64,000 nucleotides of DNA from Kudoa neothunni (taxonomy: Eukaryota > Cnidaria), in contig OZ199838.1 of assembly GCA_964304625.1 (NCBI GenBank), forward strand, positions 16,802,001 through 16,866,000, given 5' to 3'. The position numbers and the translations under genes are program-made. Positions within the stretch are counted from its first letter, which is position 1, and every line of letters begins with the position of its first letter. The notes under the pieces were generated by a model. It saw nothing but the letters and a program-made list of their open reading frames with translations. It did not search any database and was not told the origin of the DNA. Below, one piece after another: positions 27,887-42,673 of the stretch.

Positions 27887-28520
27887 GTTAGCACAATGTT
27901 TCTCAACGTATTTTTTATCGCGCCCACCTTTTTCGAATGTATTGACTCTTCAGCTTAAACTGTTTATAATTTTGAATCAAGCTTCGTGCCACATTAAAAT
28001 TAGAAAATGACAAATATATATTTATTTTTCGTTAGAATTAAAATGCATTGGATCAGATTTGATTTGATTTGATTTAATTTAATTTAATTAATTTATAGAA
28101 GGACTTTAAAAGTTAACATTTTTACTGCTTTATTTAGCCAACAACCGCGTTAAGTTAAACTTATGGTAATGCAACTCTCATCAGGCAAAACTTTTCTGTA
28201 TTCGGGGCTTATAAATCCAAATTAAATATTAATATTGAAAATTAATCGATATTGTTTTTGGATGGGTCAAAAAAAGAGGGGATCACGGTTATAAATGTGA
28301 TCACATTGGAATTATAACCATTCCGATTCTATTGAGCAAAAACCATGTTAAACGTTTTTATATAATCTAATCAGTGCTTTTGTATTCTTTTAGGATATTC
28401 ACATTCGCTTAAAAATAAACAAGATCAAAAATCGAAGTATTGATTCCAATGTGTGTCACACTGCCCAATTATCTCATCATTATCCATGCCCCCAAATCAA
28501 TAAACACTGAGTTAGCAGAT
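27887..28520 (+). repeat. Dispersed repeat copy
   Basis: Starts with a TTTCTCAAC ... TCGCGCCCACC block and contains the AATTAAAATG, GATCAGATTTGATTTG and CCCAATTATCTCA blocks in the same order as the copy at 51.69-52.36 kb. Non-coding. The start resembles hAT terminal sequences, so it may be a decayed hAT derivative. Confidence 0.6.
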
Positions 28521-28581
28521 AGAAATCGTAAGTCTCAAAAAGAATCCACGAACAAATGTACAACACTACTAAAAACAAATT

Positions 28582-29169
28582 CTACAAGTTAAGATCGTAA
28601 TCATCTTGAACGTCATGGTAGGAAAGAACGTGTTGTCGGATTTTGGAGGAATCGGTCCATGTAATAAAATCCTCTTGATCTCGAGTAACAATAAGTGCCG
28701 GGTCGGTGACCACATTGGTTCCAATACGTACATGTGAGTGTTCGATGAGGTTGCAAGCGTCTTTCACACGTTGTGCCATTCCCAATTTAACCAACACCAC
28801 ACACAACCTTCTTCGACATATTGAGGACACTGAGAGATATTGGCATTCGGAGAATTTTCGATTCTGTATCAACCCACAATTATAGAGTTTATCTAAGAGA
28901 GCCGTTTGGGTTTCTTTTCGAAAGTGATCATTCACATCCAATTGTTTGATTTTATTGATCAACGTCATCACTTCTGCCACCAATCTCTTATATCTAAAAG
29001 TGAGTGATTATTTGGGTTGTTAAGATAAATTCCACTTTGAATAATCTTCTCGATTGGTGAGATTGTATTTTTGAATAACTTTGGCTTCGTTTTTATCTCC
29101 AAGATTCCAGTTACTAACGTCTAATTTTTTGAGTAGTTTCTGTTCGTGAAATTTCAGTTTTCTAACCAT
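28582..29169 (-). CDS. IMP3: U3 small nucleolar ribonucleoprotein IMP3
   Basis: Two exons, 29169-29036 and 28993-28582, with a 42-nt intron; 181 residues, close to the usual size of about 184. The start MVRKLKFHEQKLLKK and NREDYSKY are conserved in the family. The S4-type RNA-binding part has CRRRLCVVLVKLGMA and HVRIGTNVVTDPA, and the end keeps the DFITWTDSSKIRQHVL segment and the acidic DDYDL tail. IMP3 binds U3 snoRNA in the small-subunit processome of the nucleolus and is needed for 18S rRNA maturation. It is head-to-head with SF3B5, with 258 nt between the start codons. Confidence 0.97.
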
Positions 29170-29427
29170 TTTGAAGAAAAAGGTTGATCAGTGAGTGTGA
29201 TCCCACAGTTTGGAGTCTCGTTGACAATCATCGCGCGCAGTCATTACAATTTTTCTAAAAATTAACATCTACAGAGATGGTATGCAAATGATCGATTAGA
29301 TATCTTACGCAGAAGTTAAATTTTTCGCAGAAATAATTTTAGTTGACTATTCGAAAATATCTACACCGATTAATATTCATTTGCAGAGCGCGCATGCGCA
29401 GACACACAGTTGGTGATAAAAGTAGCC
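29170..29427. promoter_or_regulatory. Bidirectional promoter region IMP3/SF3B5
   Basis: Only 258 bases separate the divergent start codons, so both promoters must share this stretch. No TATA or other box could be assigned with confidence. Confidence 0.6.
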
Positions 29428-29826
29428 ATGGATCGGTATAACGTGCATAGTCAACTTGAACACTGTAATTTGTTCCCACCGGTTGCCATATCTCACACTT
29501 GTATGTAGTACAATCGAAGTATCTTGGAACTGGCCACAGCGATATCACAAAACAGTAGTCATGGTGATTTGCCAATTTTCTGACGACCGTTGTGTTTAGT
29601 GAATGGTTAGTCAACCAACACAGAGACAGCATAGCATCTTACATAGGTCATTTTAATATGATCGATTATTTTGCGGTGGCTGAGAATGAATCCAAGGAAA
29701 GAATAAGATTCAACTTATTGAAAGTATTACCTTGGGTGATTTTCGGTTGGAATTAATAAAAATTATTAATCACAGAAAATGGTACAACCGTGTGGTGTAG
29801 CTCCTCCAAGAATAGAAAATGATTAG
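29428..29826 (+). CDS. SF3B5: Splicing factor 3B subunit 5
   Basis: Four small exons: 29428-29464, 29509-29554, 29600-29723 and 29776-29826, with introns of 44, 45, 52 nt; 84-residue protein, close to the usual 86. It reads MDRYNVHSQLEHLQSKY, a GTGHSDITKHEW region, WLVNQHRDS, YIGHF, FAVAENESKERIRFNL and KMVQPCG, each a family signature. The protein is a small core subunit of the SF3b complex of U2 snRNP, involved in branch-site recognition. Because the longest exon has only 124 bases, the gene does not show as an ORF; a misleading open frame lies on the other strand at 29339-29632. The next gene begins 208 nt downstream on the same strand. Confidence 0.97.
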
Positions 29827-30034
29827 GCGCTCAGATTAAACACGATTTAAACTTGAATTTGTTTTATGTTTTGTATCATGGTTTTACGTTTATTGCGCAC
29901 AATAAAATATAATTTCCGACATTGTGATTGAAAAAAAGAAATACATCCATTTTGCAGAAGAAAACGTTTTTAAGCAGATCACGGAAGACTACGAAGGTGG
30001 TCGATCAAATTAGATTGGGGGATTAGAATCGAAA

Positions 30035-30669
30035 ATGAACAACAATTCTGAGAGGTTGATCAACTAATTTTTCCATAGCTTCTGCAAAAAATCAATATTC
30101 ACTAATATACAACTAAATTAGGAATTTGTTGTTTGGTAATACTCCAATAAGATCCACCAGTACCAATCCATTTGAAGATGAATCATACATCTACAGAGAT
30201 GACCACAATGACAATCTAACAAATCTACGAAGTCAACAAAGAAGTGCGTTACAAGGTTTGACCTTTTTTCGGAATAAATATCAGAGGCTGACTCCTTAAA
30301 TTACCATAGAACAAGACAAGGGATTGAATACATTGTTAGGTGCGGTTAAGAAACAAAAACAAATGGCCACAGATATTGGAAACGAGCTAGATGAGCAAGA
30401 TCGTACACTCTTTGTTTAGCTTGACTTATTTTTTATGCCAAAAATTGAATTATTTTAGAAATGATAGATCGGATAGGCATATCCATGCATAATGTTACCG
30501 AATCGGTTGCTCTCCAAAATCGACTGACCGAAAAGACATACAGAAAAAGTGGCACATGCTGTAAGTTTCACTTTGAAAAATATAAATTATCAATTTTTTA
30601 GGTATGCACATGATTATTGTATTTTTGCTGGTGGTAATTATTACCGTTTCACTTATTCCTAAAAAATAA
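30035..30669 (+). CDS. STX8: Syntaxin-8-like Qc SNARE (N-terminus uncertain)
   Basis: Exons 30035-30054, 30122-30255, 30310-30402, 30459-30560 and 30602-30669; introns of 67, 54, 56, 41 nt; 138 residues as drawn. The SNARE motif has EQDKGLNTL, KQKQMATDIGNELDEQD with the central ionic-layer Gln, and a helix ending NRLTEKTYRKSGTC. A C-terminal membrane anchor (MIIVFLLVVIITVSLI) and a short KK end follow. NPFEDES resembles the linker before the SNARE motif of syntaxin 8. Syntaxin 8 of other animals has about 100 more N-terminal residues (Habc helices). These were not found between 29827 and 30034, so either upstream exons were missed or the protein is short. It acts in endosomal membrane fusion. 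Confidence 0.85.
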
Positions 30670-31531
30670 ACTATTCCAATAAAAATAAAATTGATTTTTA
30701 TATGTTAAGAGGGATTTTTCAGAGTTATATTTCTCTTTTTTTCTCTGCCTAATTCATAATTCGTAGTTCGCGCTTAATATATAAACAATGATTAGCTCCC
30801 ACCTCGCAACCTTTTACACATTTAAACTTCATTTTATTGGGGGAAATTTACCCCCTGCCGAAGTGGGGTCACTCACTGACCTCCCAAAAAACGACGTTGA
30901 TGAAATTTTACTCCGCTTACACTTTGATCAATCACGTTTAATATTGTGTTAAATTAATAAAAGTCAAAAAGAAACTGAAGTTTTGTTTCCTTCAATACAA
31001 AAAATGACATTTTTTGTCAGTCCCGTCATTTTGTAAATTATTTTGTAAGCATGGTTCATTATCCATGTAGAAAGATTTAAAACAACCAAAGTTAACGTGA
31101 TATAGTCGTCAGCCGATTTTTTGCAGAAATTTTATGAAATTATTTATTATAATTGTATACGTTCTTAATGTTTATATACACAAATATATTAAACTTAACG
31201 GTAGTTTTAGTTTAAATGATTGATTGTAAATGTACAAAATATTAATAAATAACCGCGTGATTGATCGATTTTACACACTTTTACCGGGCTTTCTTTTGAT
31301 CCTTGCATCACAATTCATAGGAAAAATTGAAAACATAAGAACGCTCGAAGAAAAATATTTAACTATAGATATTTTGAAAATCTTCCGTAAAAAACTCCAA
31401 GATACTTACTGTGAAACAATTTAATCTATAGAATGCAACAACTTTAATAAAGTTTTATTTAAGAAAATGTCAAATTTTGTAACTTTTTTAAAAATTTTTG
31501 AATAGTTTTCGAATATTATTAAAATTAAAAA

Positions 31532-31573
<42 letters not shown>

Positions 31574-31731
31574 TAAGTGGGGAAAAACAACACAATTCAA
31601 AATAACTGATAGTTTTCAAAAATAGACATTAAGAGTAAACTGTTTTTCATCTGTTATAGAACTTTTTTACATTTGTATTTTGTTGGTAAAAAGAACCCCA
31701 ATTTTTTCTTGTACCTCCCTAAAAAGGGATA
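30670..31731. other. Intergenic region with (AT)n microsatellite
   Basis: No gene recognised. An (AT)n run of about 18 units lies at 31534-31570. Confidence 0.6.
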
Positions 31732-31735
31732 TTAA

Positions 31736-34031
31736 CCCTTTCGTGCCCAAAGGTCATTCTAGGGAACAATTGATTATTATGTACATGGCATCTTAATTAT
31801 AGAGTTTACAACGGTTTATTGTGTTTTCTAAAATTTTGAGGTAGAAGAAATCTCAAAATAAGATAAAACATAATTTGTTGAAAAAGCAGTATATTTATAT
31901 TACAACTTACTTTTCAAAATTATTGATTGGCAAAGTTGTATTATTTGTTGACTTGTCACACTATCATTATTAGAGATATCGAAACATTAAAAAAACCAAA
32001 TTTATATAACAGCGTAAATATTTATTTTTCAATCCTTATATTAAACTTTCAAAACGCATCGAATAAATATATAAAACAAATACGTGTTCCCCATGATGAC
32101 CTTTGGGCATTCGTGCTTATTTTTTTCAACCAAAATGGATCACGACTTCAACGTCACCAAGTTGAATGATGGCTACACTCTAATCGAAGTGATCGTTCTT
32201 CCAGATGCTAATTTATCAAATCCTGACACGGTTCCTAGTGATGCGGTTAGGTGTTCAACAAAATTAAATGATGTTGATTTATGTGTTTCATCATCAGACG
32301 ATTTTGAGTGTGACGGTGATAACGCGAACATTAAATGGACACGTGAAGGACCCTGGTCCTCAGTTCCGCGCGATGTCATTACAGTAGATGAATTGTCCTA
32401 CCCAATCGATTATTTCAAATTTTTTTAGCGAAGCATTGATCGAAATGATTACAAACGAAACTAATGTTTATGCAGTCCAATGCGATATAAATTTTCTAAC
32501 AGATATGAATGAAATCCAAAAGTTTCTTGGCGTAACTATCTTGATGGGAATTGTAAGAATGCCGCGTTACCGCTGCTATTGGACTATTGGAGCAGATCAT
32601 TTGATTATCCACATGTTTGGAACGTCTTTTCAAGAAATAGTTTTGATAAAATCTCGAGATTGATTCATTTTAACAATAATGAGAGGATAACAAATGATCA
32701 AGTGTCACCCAATTATGATCGTTTCGCTAAAATCCGACCCTTCCTGGAATATCTATGGTCTGCGTTTTTAAAAGTTAAACCCGAAGTTTATCATTCAGTT
32801 GATGGGGAAATGTAAAGCTAAACAATATCTTTCTAAGAAACCAACTAAATTGGGGTTTAAATTATTTGCAAGATGCAGAACTAATGGTATGGTGAATGAT
32901 TTCCTCTTGTACGATGTATGATGGAAACGCCCCAGAAATTAATAATTCATGTGATAAATTGTGCGAGACTTCCAAGCCATAAAACATTCTTCGTGCACTT
33001 CGATAATTTTTTCACCTCTATTCCCTTTCAAAATATTTATATTTTAAAAGAACGTAATATCTACTCTGTCGGAACCATAAGAAGAAATCGAATTAAAAAT
33101 TGTATATTAACACCTCCAAATCAATTTGGCAAATAAGGTCGTGGGTCACACGAAAGTTTCTAGGATAAAAACAAACGGAATAGTGGTAATCCAATGGTGT
33201 GATGGCTCTGTAGTTACACTTTCTTCCACACATTCTTCTCCAGAGCCGGTTGGAACAGTGTAGAGATTTGATAGGCGTACAAAAAGAATGATCACCATTG
33301 AATGCCCTAATGTTGTATCGGAGTATAACACAAATATGGGCGAGGTAGACCTATCAGATATGTTGATGGCGTTATATAAACTAAACCACGAGTGCCGTAA
33401 ATTTTATACGAAAATATTCTTTTGAGGGTTGAATACAGCCATAACTAATGTTTGGTTGTTATATCGCAGCCGCGATTCCAAAATCAGGAAAATTCCCTAT
33501 AAAAAATTAATGGATCTGTCGTATTTTACACAGTCAATCGGAGAACATTTAATTCACTATAAAAAATCAAATGTAGCAACGAAGCATGTACGTCCTTCCC
33601 ATGACACATGAACGAACATTGAGTTTGTTAGTTATTCTACACAGAATAGAATTAACAACTTATTTGAATCGATCATATCTGATAATGTTGGTCATTACCC
33701 CGAAATGGTAGACAAAGAAAGCAGATGTCGATTATGCAAAAGAACGACACAATTCGTTTGTTTTAAACGCGATACTCCATGTTGCATAGTAAAAGAATGG
33801 AATTGTTTCTATTCTTCTTATAATAAATAAAACTATATAACTACGTAACAATCTATTTTGAGTCACGATCATCATTGAAATTTTTTTTTCGCAGGTGCCC
33901 ATGATGGAAAATGTAAAAAAGTTCCGTTTAAACATTTTATTTAAATTTAAAATTTTTACAGGTACGATAAAAAAAGAGTCTTATTAAATGTAATTTTTTA
34001 AGCGCGAAATAAAAATTTGGGCACGAAGGGG
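31736..34031 (+). mobile_element. piggyBac transposon with both ends
   Basis: Left end CCCTTTCGTGCCCAAA, right end the inverse of CCCCTTCGTGCCCAAA. TTAA flanks on both sides (31732-31735 and 34032-34035) are the characteristic piggyBac target duplication. Length 2,296 bp, with a damaged transposase on the plus strand. Confidence 0.95.
32130..33620 (+). pseudogene. piggyBac transposase, frame-broken
   Basis: Blocks in order match PGBD-type transposases: an acidic N-terminus, YPIDYFKFFF and FLGVTILMGIVRMP, then HSVDGEM (first catalytic Asp), KPTKLGFKLFAR, FVHFDNFFTS (second Asp), YSVGTIRRNRI, a shifted stretch with the EVDLSDML box (third Asp), and NVWLLYRSRDS. The C-terminal Cys-rich finger region is only partly visible near 33725. 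Frameshifts and stops near 32430, 32660, 32815, 33140 and 33425 leave no continuous ORF. Confidence 0.9.
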
Positions 34032-34035
34032 TTAA

Positions 34036-34789
34036 TCATTGGTTGCCTACCGTTTGCCACCAGCGACCAATCCAACCTCTCATAAACTGACAACTTTCGG
34101 TTGTTGTCGGTATACGCAGATTTTATATGTGTGTTGTTTGCTGACTTCTTTTGTAATGAGTTGGTGTATTTTGATCGAACTTTGTTGCATTTTGAATTTG
34201 AAATCTGTACAATCAGTCTGATACCGGTGCAAAATTACCACCATGTTGTGGGATTAACTTTCGGAACTTTCTAACCAACTTTACCACGGTAAAGATTTAA
34301 AATTTATAATAATAATAATTTACTTGCACAATTAGCTTTAAAAACTAAAAAATAATTATAAAAAGAATAAGATGAAATCAGACAGCGATATTAGGACGTT
34401 GACACAAATTCTTGTTATGGCGCCATTTTGTAAGGTAAAAATTTACATCTTAATAACATATATCGAAAACTCTATTTTTTTAAAATGGAGCCTTAAAGCA
34501 ATATTCCGAAAAATTTGCAGAAAATAAATTAGTTTTCTATGAGTTATGAACAAAATAACTCTTTTGGGGTCAGCTAGTTATAGAGCTTAAGATAGGTCCG
34601 GTTTTTGTGACAAAACCGAAATACTAAAACGATTTTAAAAATCTATTTCTTAATTAGTATAAATTAGATTCTATTATTAATTTATACAGTATTTTAACTA
34701 AATAAATAAACGAGGTTTAAAACAATAAATGGAGAAAAAACTTTTTAAAGAGTGACACGTGTTTTAACAGTGAACAAATTTTTTATTCA
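34036..34789. other. AT-rich spacer after the piggyBac element
   Basis: No gene, RNA or transposon end recognised before the BED/hAT remnant. Confidence 0.45.
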
Positions 34790-35365
34790 GTATTTGCTAT
34801 TTGGAGCTATTTTGTTGAGCTTGCTAATGAAAAAGTAAAATGTAACAAGTGTGACTCTATACTTTCCAATAAAATTGAGGATCTCTCGCGTATTGACGGA
34901 AACATTTCAGAAAATTTAAAAGTGAAATTTATCTAAAGCAGATTCGAACAACATCTCAGTCTCAGTCTCGTCCGATACATTTATATTTTTAAACTTTGAT
35001 TAAAAAATTTGTGAAAAGAGTTTTTTATACAAAAGATCTTAAAATTTAAATCTAGAAGAAGCAATCAATTCCATTGACCGAATAATCAAATCCAGAACTA
35101 AGAACCTTCCGAATCCGAGATGAATTTAGACGATTTGATAAATTACTTATCCGGGCCAAAAAGACACAAATATTGTCCGGATTGTAACGGAATCCCCAAT
35201 TCTATTAATCACGATGTGATGTCAGATCGTTTAGAAAGGTTTCTTAAAACTCCTTCTAACTAACGTTAGACCTACGAGTGTTGTTGACTCAGAAAGATGT
35301 TTCTCCTTAATGCAACCGTGTTATTTTCACATTGAGAACAAAGTTGAGCGACTCGAAACTTGAAT
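34790..35365 (+). pseudogene. BED-finger/hAT remnant with internal deletion
   Basis: The first block, about 34790-34936, is the start of a BED zinc finger (IWSYFVELANEKVKCNKCDS). The last block, 35261-35362, carries the hAT C-terminal dimerisation signature (SVVDSERCFSLM). A cysteine pair (YCPDC) lies between, at about 35170-35185. The catalytic part is missing. It looks like an internally deleted derivative of a hAT transposon. Confidence 0.65.
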
Positions 35366-37250
35366 CCATTGTGTGTATTTATGAAAATAGAAATAATTAA
35401 AATGGAATTTTTATAATGCATTTGAATAATTATATCATACAATATTTATAATCGTTTTTAAATGTAGTAACAAATAATTATAAATAAGAAAATGAAATAA
35501 ACAATAAAAGCTAATATAAAATTTAATTCAACTGGAAAATAATTCGAAATTTTATTTTTAAGAGTGTATTGAAACAAAGAACGACTAAAATATGATTTTA
35601 ATCTATCGGATTTCTACATCTTTTTTTCGTGCAAAAAATTGATAGTGATAATTGAAGAATTATATACAAAACTGAAAACCGTCTTAACACCTAGCCAATA
35701 CCCCATTTCGGGCAGGTAAGGTTACTGCACGTTATGACCTCATTCATTTAAATTTTCAAACAATTGACCACAACTTATAACTTAACTTATAATTGGAAGA
35801 GCAATTAAAATTTCGTTTAAATATTAGCATCTATACAAAATTAAATATTAATTAAATTAAATAAAAATTATAAACGTATGCGCGATTATTTTTCTATTTG
35901 TTTTAAATTTTATCAAACACAAAAATATAATCAAATATTAATCTAACAAACGCTTGAGTTAAATTATTTGTTTACACAATTTATCTTTTGTTACCAAGTG
36001 GTATATTTTGCAATAGTTTGTATTTTTTTCACTCACGTGTGATGGCAAATAATCATAGAAACACGATCAAAATTTCTTTTAAAATAATGGCAGATTTAAT
36101 ATCAAAATATTTTTATCGTGATTTTTGTCAAAAAACCTCAATTAATGAGTCTCTACATTTATTGAACATATTAAATGATAATTTGTGTTTAATGAGCGAC
36201 GTTTAAAGTAGAATAACTTGATTGTTTACGAACATTATGAATTTTTCACACACTCTATAACAATGATCATACTATTTATGAACCCTAAATCGAAATTAAT
36301 AAAAGACAGCAAAGAAAACAATGAAAGATCGTCACCTGTGTTAATGTTGATTAAATGATTCATTTTCAACTAAACGAAATGCGAAACTGAATAAGCGTCT
36401 TATCTAGTCAGAACGAGGAAGGGTTAGACTGATTCGAAGCAACAGTGACCAAGGTTCTTAACTCAGGATACTCACGAGGTGTTACAGCAATTGTAAATTG
36501 TCGACCTAGCCAACCAAAGCTTTATCTTATTAAATTAATAAGTTTTATAAACTAATTAAAATGAATAAATGGGGAAATCAACGAGAAACACAAAGTCATA
36601 GAGAAATCCACAGCTGTGATAAGATATGTTTAAACGATTATGGGCTCGCGCATCTAATATATTTTGAAATTTGGAAAGCGTAGAAGGATAGAAATGCAGT
36701 AAGTTTTCACTCTGAATCATTTTCTTGATAAAGGATTGCGAGGCGAATTATTCAAGGGGACTAATATTTAACACCCTCTGTTTAAACCGGTAAAAGATAA
36801 TTTCGGTTGAAATAGTTGTTTATTGACTATGCTGATTATTCTATCTATGGACTGTTAATCTGTTTTATTGATTTTAGCCTTAGAAAAATTGGGGAATTAT
36901 ATCAGATGCACGCAATATTGAATAGTTTTGTAAAATCGTAGGATTGAACAACCACTATTTTTAATCACAAGTCGTGCTAATATTCACGTTATCACACCTA
37001 ACTTTATCGTTTCCAACAATATGTTATTTGCATTTGGATTTTAGCATCAATTGAAAATTAAGTGGTGGTAACTAATGGCATACAAATCGAGGCATAATAA
37101 ACTCTAGTTTACTAACTAGGATTAGAGGGGTTCCAGATGGAAGTTAGAGTTTCGGTGACGTGTAGGTGTCGAGAGGGTTGTCATGTTTGCGAGATTAGCG
37201 AGATATTTTTATTAATTTAGTCTCAATTTAGTAATCCGAATATCAAATAT
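35366..37250. other. AT-rich intergenic region before UGP
   Basis: No gene recognised. It includes the UGP promoter side; the sequence becomes slightly GC-richer from about 36,350 toward the start codon. Confidence 0.5.
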
Positions 37251-39453
<2,203 letters not shown>

Positions 39454-42400
39454 AAAATGAAAATTTATTTTTCTTTTAAATCGTAATGATGGGTTTCAAG
39501 TATATTTTATTACATTTTAATACACAATAGAAATCTTTTTTGATCGTGACGTGTTTTCTCTTTTATTTTGCCGTTGTTTTGATATTTTTTTCACAAAAAA
39601 TAACTAACTAAATGATGTAAATAATGTCAATCATATCTTGAATTAAATTATAATTATTTTAAAAATGGCAAAATAATAATTTATTATTAATTTAATTATA
39701 ATTCAAAACGAAATAAAATTGTATGAAGTCGCCATTTGTAAATGATGTGGCAACTTTTAAAGTTTTACGAATAAATAAAAAATTATATTAAATTTGTAAA
39801 ACAGTTAAAAGTTCCAGAAATTTTTTCTATCAAGAATAAGTTTTATCCACATGGGTATTTGGAGTCACACAACAGCTCGACCCAACTTTATATGAAAACT
39901 ATTTCATATAGAGATGCAAGATTCGATCACAATATGAAATAATTTTTGAGAAATTTTGAGTCAGTTACCCCTTCTCGTATGAATAGGAAATGTGCATTTC
40001 GCTTTGTCTTCCAAAGGGGGTGTGAACCTACTTTTAGGTCGTAAGCGCTGCCATGCAGACAGACAAAATTTAGATGAGGTGTAAACTGTCTTTTTTCGAA
40101 TGAGATCTTGACTCCTAATCCAAATAAGAAATTCAGTAACAATATTTTTTACTCGTTTAGAAAAATATTCGGATTTAAAACAAGACGTAGGAATCATTTA
40201 CTCATTTAATGTTTTAGATGTTTTTTTATTTCTTTATTTCATTAAAGAAAAATGCAAAAAACTTAACTATGACCATTTAAAAAGTATTAAGTATATTAAA
40301 CTAGAATTAAATTTTCGAGAGTTTGCTTTTACATGAAATCTTGCCATGGCGTAAAGTTGCGTAGTTGCGTAGTTGTGTATTGGTTCGTGGCCTTTTATTT
40401 GTTGACATTATGGATGATCAAGGCATAATTTTTTAAATGGTAGTATTAAAACTTTATTAAAATGAAAAATATAACTCCTTTCTCAATTCAGTTATTTTAT
40501 AAATTTGCTCATAAAATCATTATACATCTACCATAATTCATCTACGTAAACATCTTTGATATCTCTGTTTGTAATTTGAAAATTAGAACAAAAGTATATT
40601 ATTTTAATTTTTGATTGATGATTAATGATTAATGATTAAAATAATGTGGTCCTTATTTTTAATAGGGTGCATCTATTTATAAATAAATATTTTATATTAA
40701 ATTAGGCTTATCATCATTTAAAAAATGATTATGTAAAAAGGGAATATTAAAACTTAATAATAGATGAATTTTAGATTTATTAAGTAATATTAATTGAATT
40801 CAGATCCAAAGAACATACCGTTTTTGCTCAAAACTAAATTAATATATGAAAATTTACTGTCAATATTAACTAAGAACACCAAACTATTTTCATTTTCTCA
40901 GGGATTTTACAAAATCGGGCTGTGGCCTTTAATGCAAAAAATTATGAGCTAGAAATATGCATATTTGCCATTTTTTATCTTAACAAGTACTTTTAGGCAA
41001 TATACGTAGTTACATTTCTTGATCCAGCTACATTTAATTATATTTAGACCATAGCTTCATCCAAAGGGACTATTATAATCAAGTATGGTAAAAACTCTTT
41101 AGTTTTGAATATTATGGTTTAAAAAATAACAATTTTCATGACATTCTTTAAAAAATTCAATACATTTAGCGATTTATCATATATATATATATATAATTTT
41201 CATCACATATAACATCGTGGTATATCCTTATGCTAAAAAATATATAAATAATCTCTTTTATTAAAATATTATAGAAAATTTATATTCTATCACATATTGA
41301 TTACATTACATATTCCGAGAAATACGGTTAGTTCCCAGTAAGACTTCAACTATACTAACAAGAGAAGTGGCAAAATAAAATAAAAAAATTGCCTTTTTTT
41401 ATATTAATATTTCATTGACAAATTTGAAATTTTTGTTATTATAACCGCAAATTTAACTTTAATTCAGCACTTGATTAGAAAATCATATTTTTCCTATATA
41501 TTGACAAAATCATATAATTTTGAACTACAACGAAAGTCAAAAAGTTAAGTAAAATTAACAATTAATTCGCATAAAATAAAACGAATCCGACACCATGATA
41601 AGAAATTTTGAACAGACAATACTATAAATGAATACTAAAAACACTACAGAATATGTTTAAGAAGGTTTCATTATTAAACTCAGAAGTGTCGAACTATTTT
41701 TTCCTAAATATTGTATATAATGAGCAAAAATCTGCCTTGAAATAAGTTAGGTCTAATTTAAAAATTATTATTAATCAACAACTGCTACAATAAATCTTCA
41801 TTAGGTTTTGTGGAGACATCAACTGTTAATTACTATTTTTTCATGCTTACAAAAAGGCTGCTTAAATTCTTATTTCTATCGTAATAAATCATTGACCAAC
41901 TTATGTCTAAAAAATTTTGATTGTTTAAAAATTATGTTAGTTATATTTCAGTTTATTCATAAAATTCAGAATTTTTAAAACTCATTTTGTATATTTGTTT
42001 TTTTCATAAATAATGGGGTATATATTCACCATTTCCTTGATTTATTAATTATACAAAAGTAAAAAAATCCAATATATATTGAGCATTAGAATTTATGAAT
42101 TTTTAAAACTTAATTTTTTCAAAAAAAAAACTCAACATGTAATATAAAGAAAGGAAACACTTCATTCCCAATATTTTTGCTCAAAATAATATATCAGTAC
42201 AATATTACACACAGAATAGAAGCTTCCTCACAACGCCATATGTCAAAATGCGCAAAGTTCTGATCATGGAGCATTTGAGTAAACATTTCAAACATTCGGA
42301 GGCCGATTAAAAAGCAATAACTATTTTCCTGACTTAGATCATTTAATTTTTATAATACACTAAGTATAAAAATCATAAAAATTTCATATCGACTTTACAC

Positions 42401-42673
42401 AATAAAAAACAAGGCAGAGTTAACCCTAAGACAAATTTCGCGACAAAATCCGAAGATTTTCCATCATCATAGGACGCAGGCGCAAAACCGGGAGACAATA
42501 TCATGATTTAGTGCACCTTCAACGATAAATGGACATTTGAATTATATTAAATTATGTTCTATAAATATATGTAAGCCGAAGGTTGGATTAACTATTAATT
42601 AAAATGATGATATTATAAGCGCAACGAGGATTGACGACACTTGCCACTTCACGTGCGAAACTATTCCGACAAA
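39454..42673. other. Intergenic region between UGP and RPS15
   Basis: Long AT-rich spacer. An (AT)n run of about 8 units lies at 41178-41195. Minus-strand ORFs near 39.9-40.2 kb have no recognisable domain. Sequence just before 42,650 holds the RPS15 promoter side. Confidence 0.5.

Noticed and set aside
29339-29632. 97-codon minus-strand ORF
   Set aside because: It lies over the first exons of SF3B5, whose plus-strand exons give a full conserved protein; the ORF shows no domain.
39927-40197. Two overlapping minus-strand ORFs
   Set aside because: No recognisable family and no splice partner; left as spacer.
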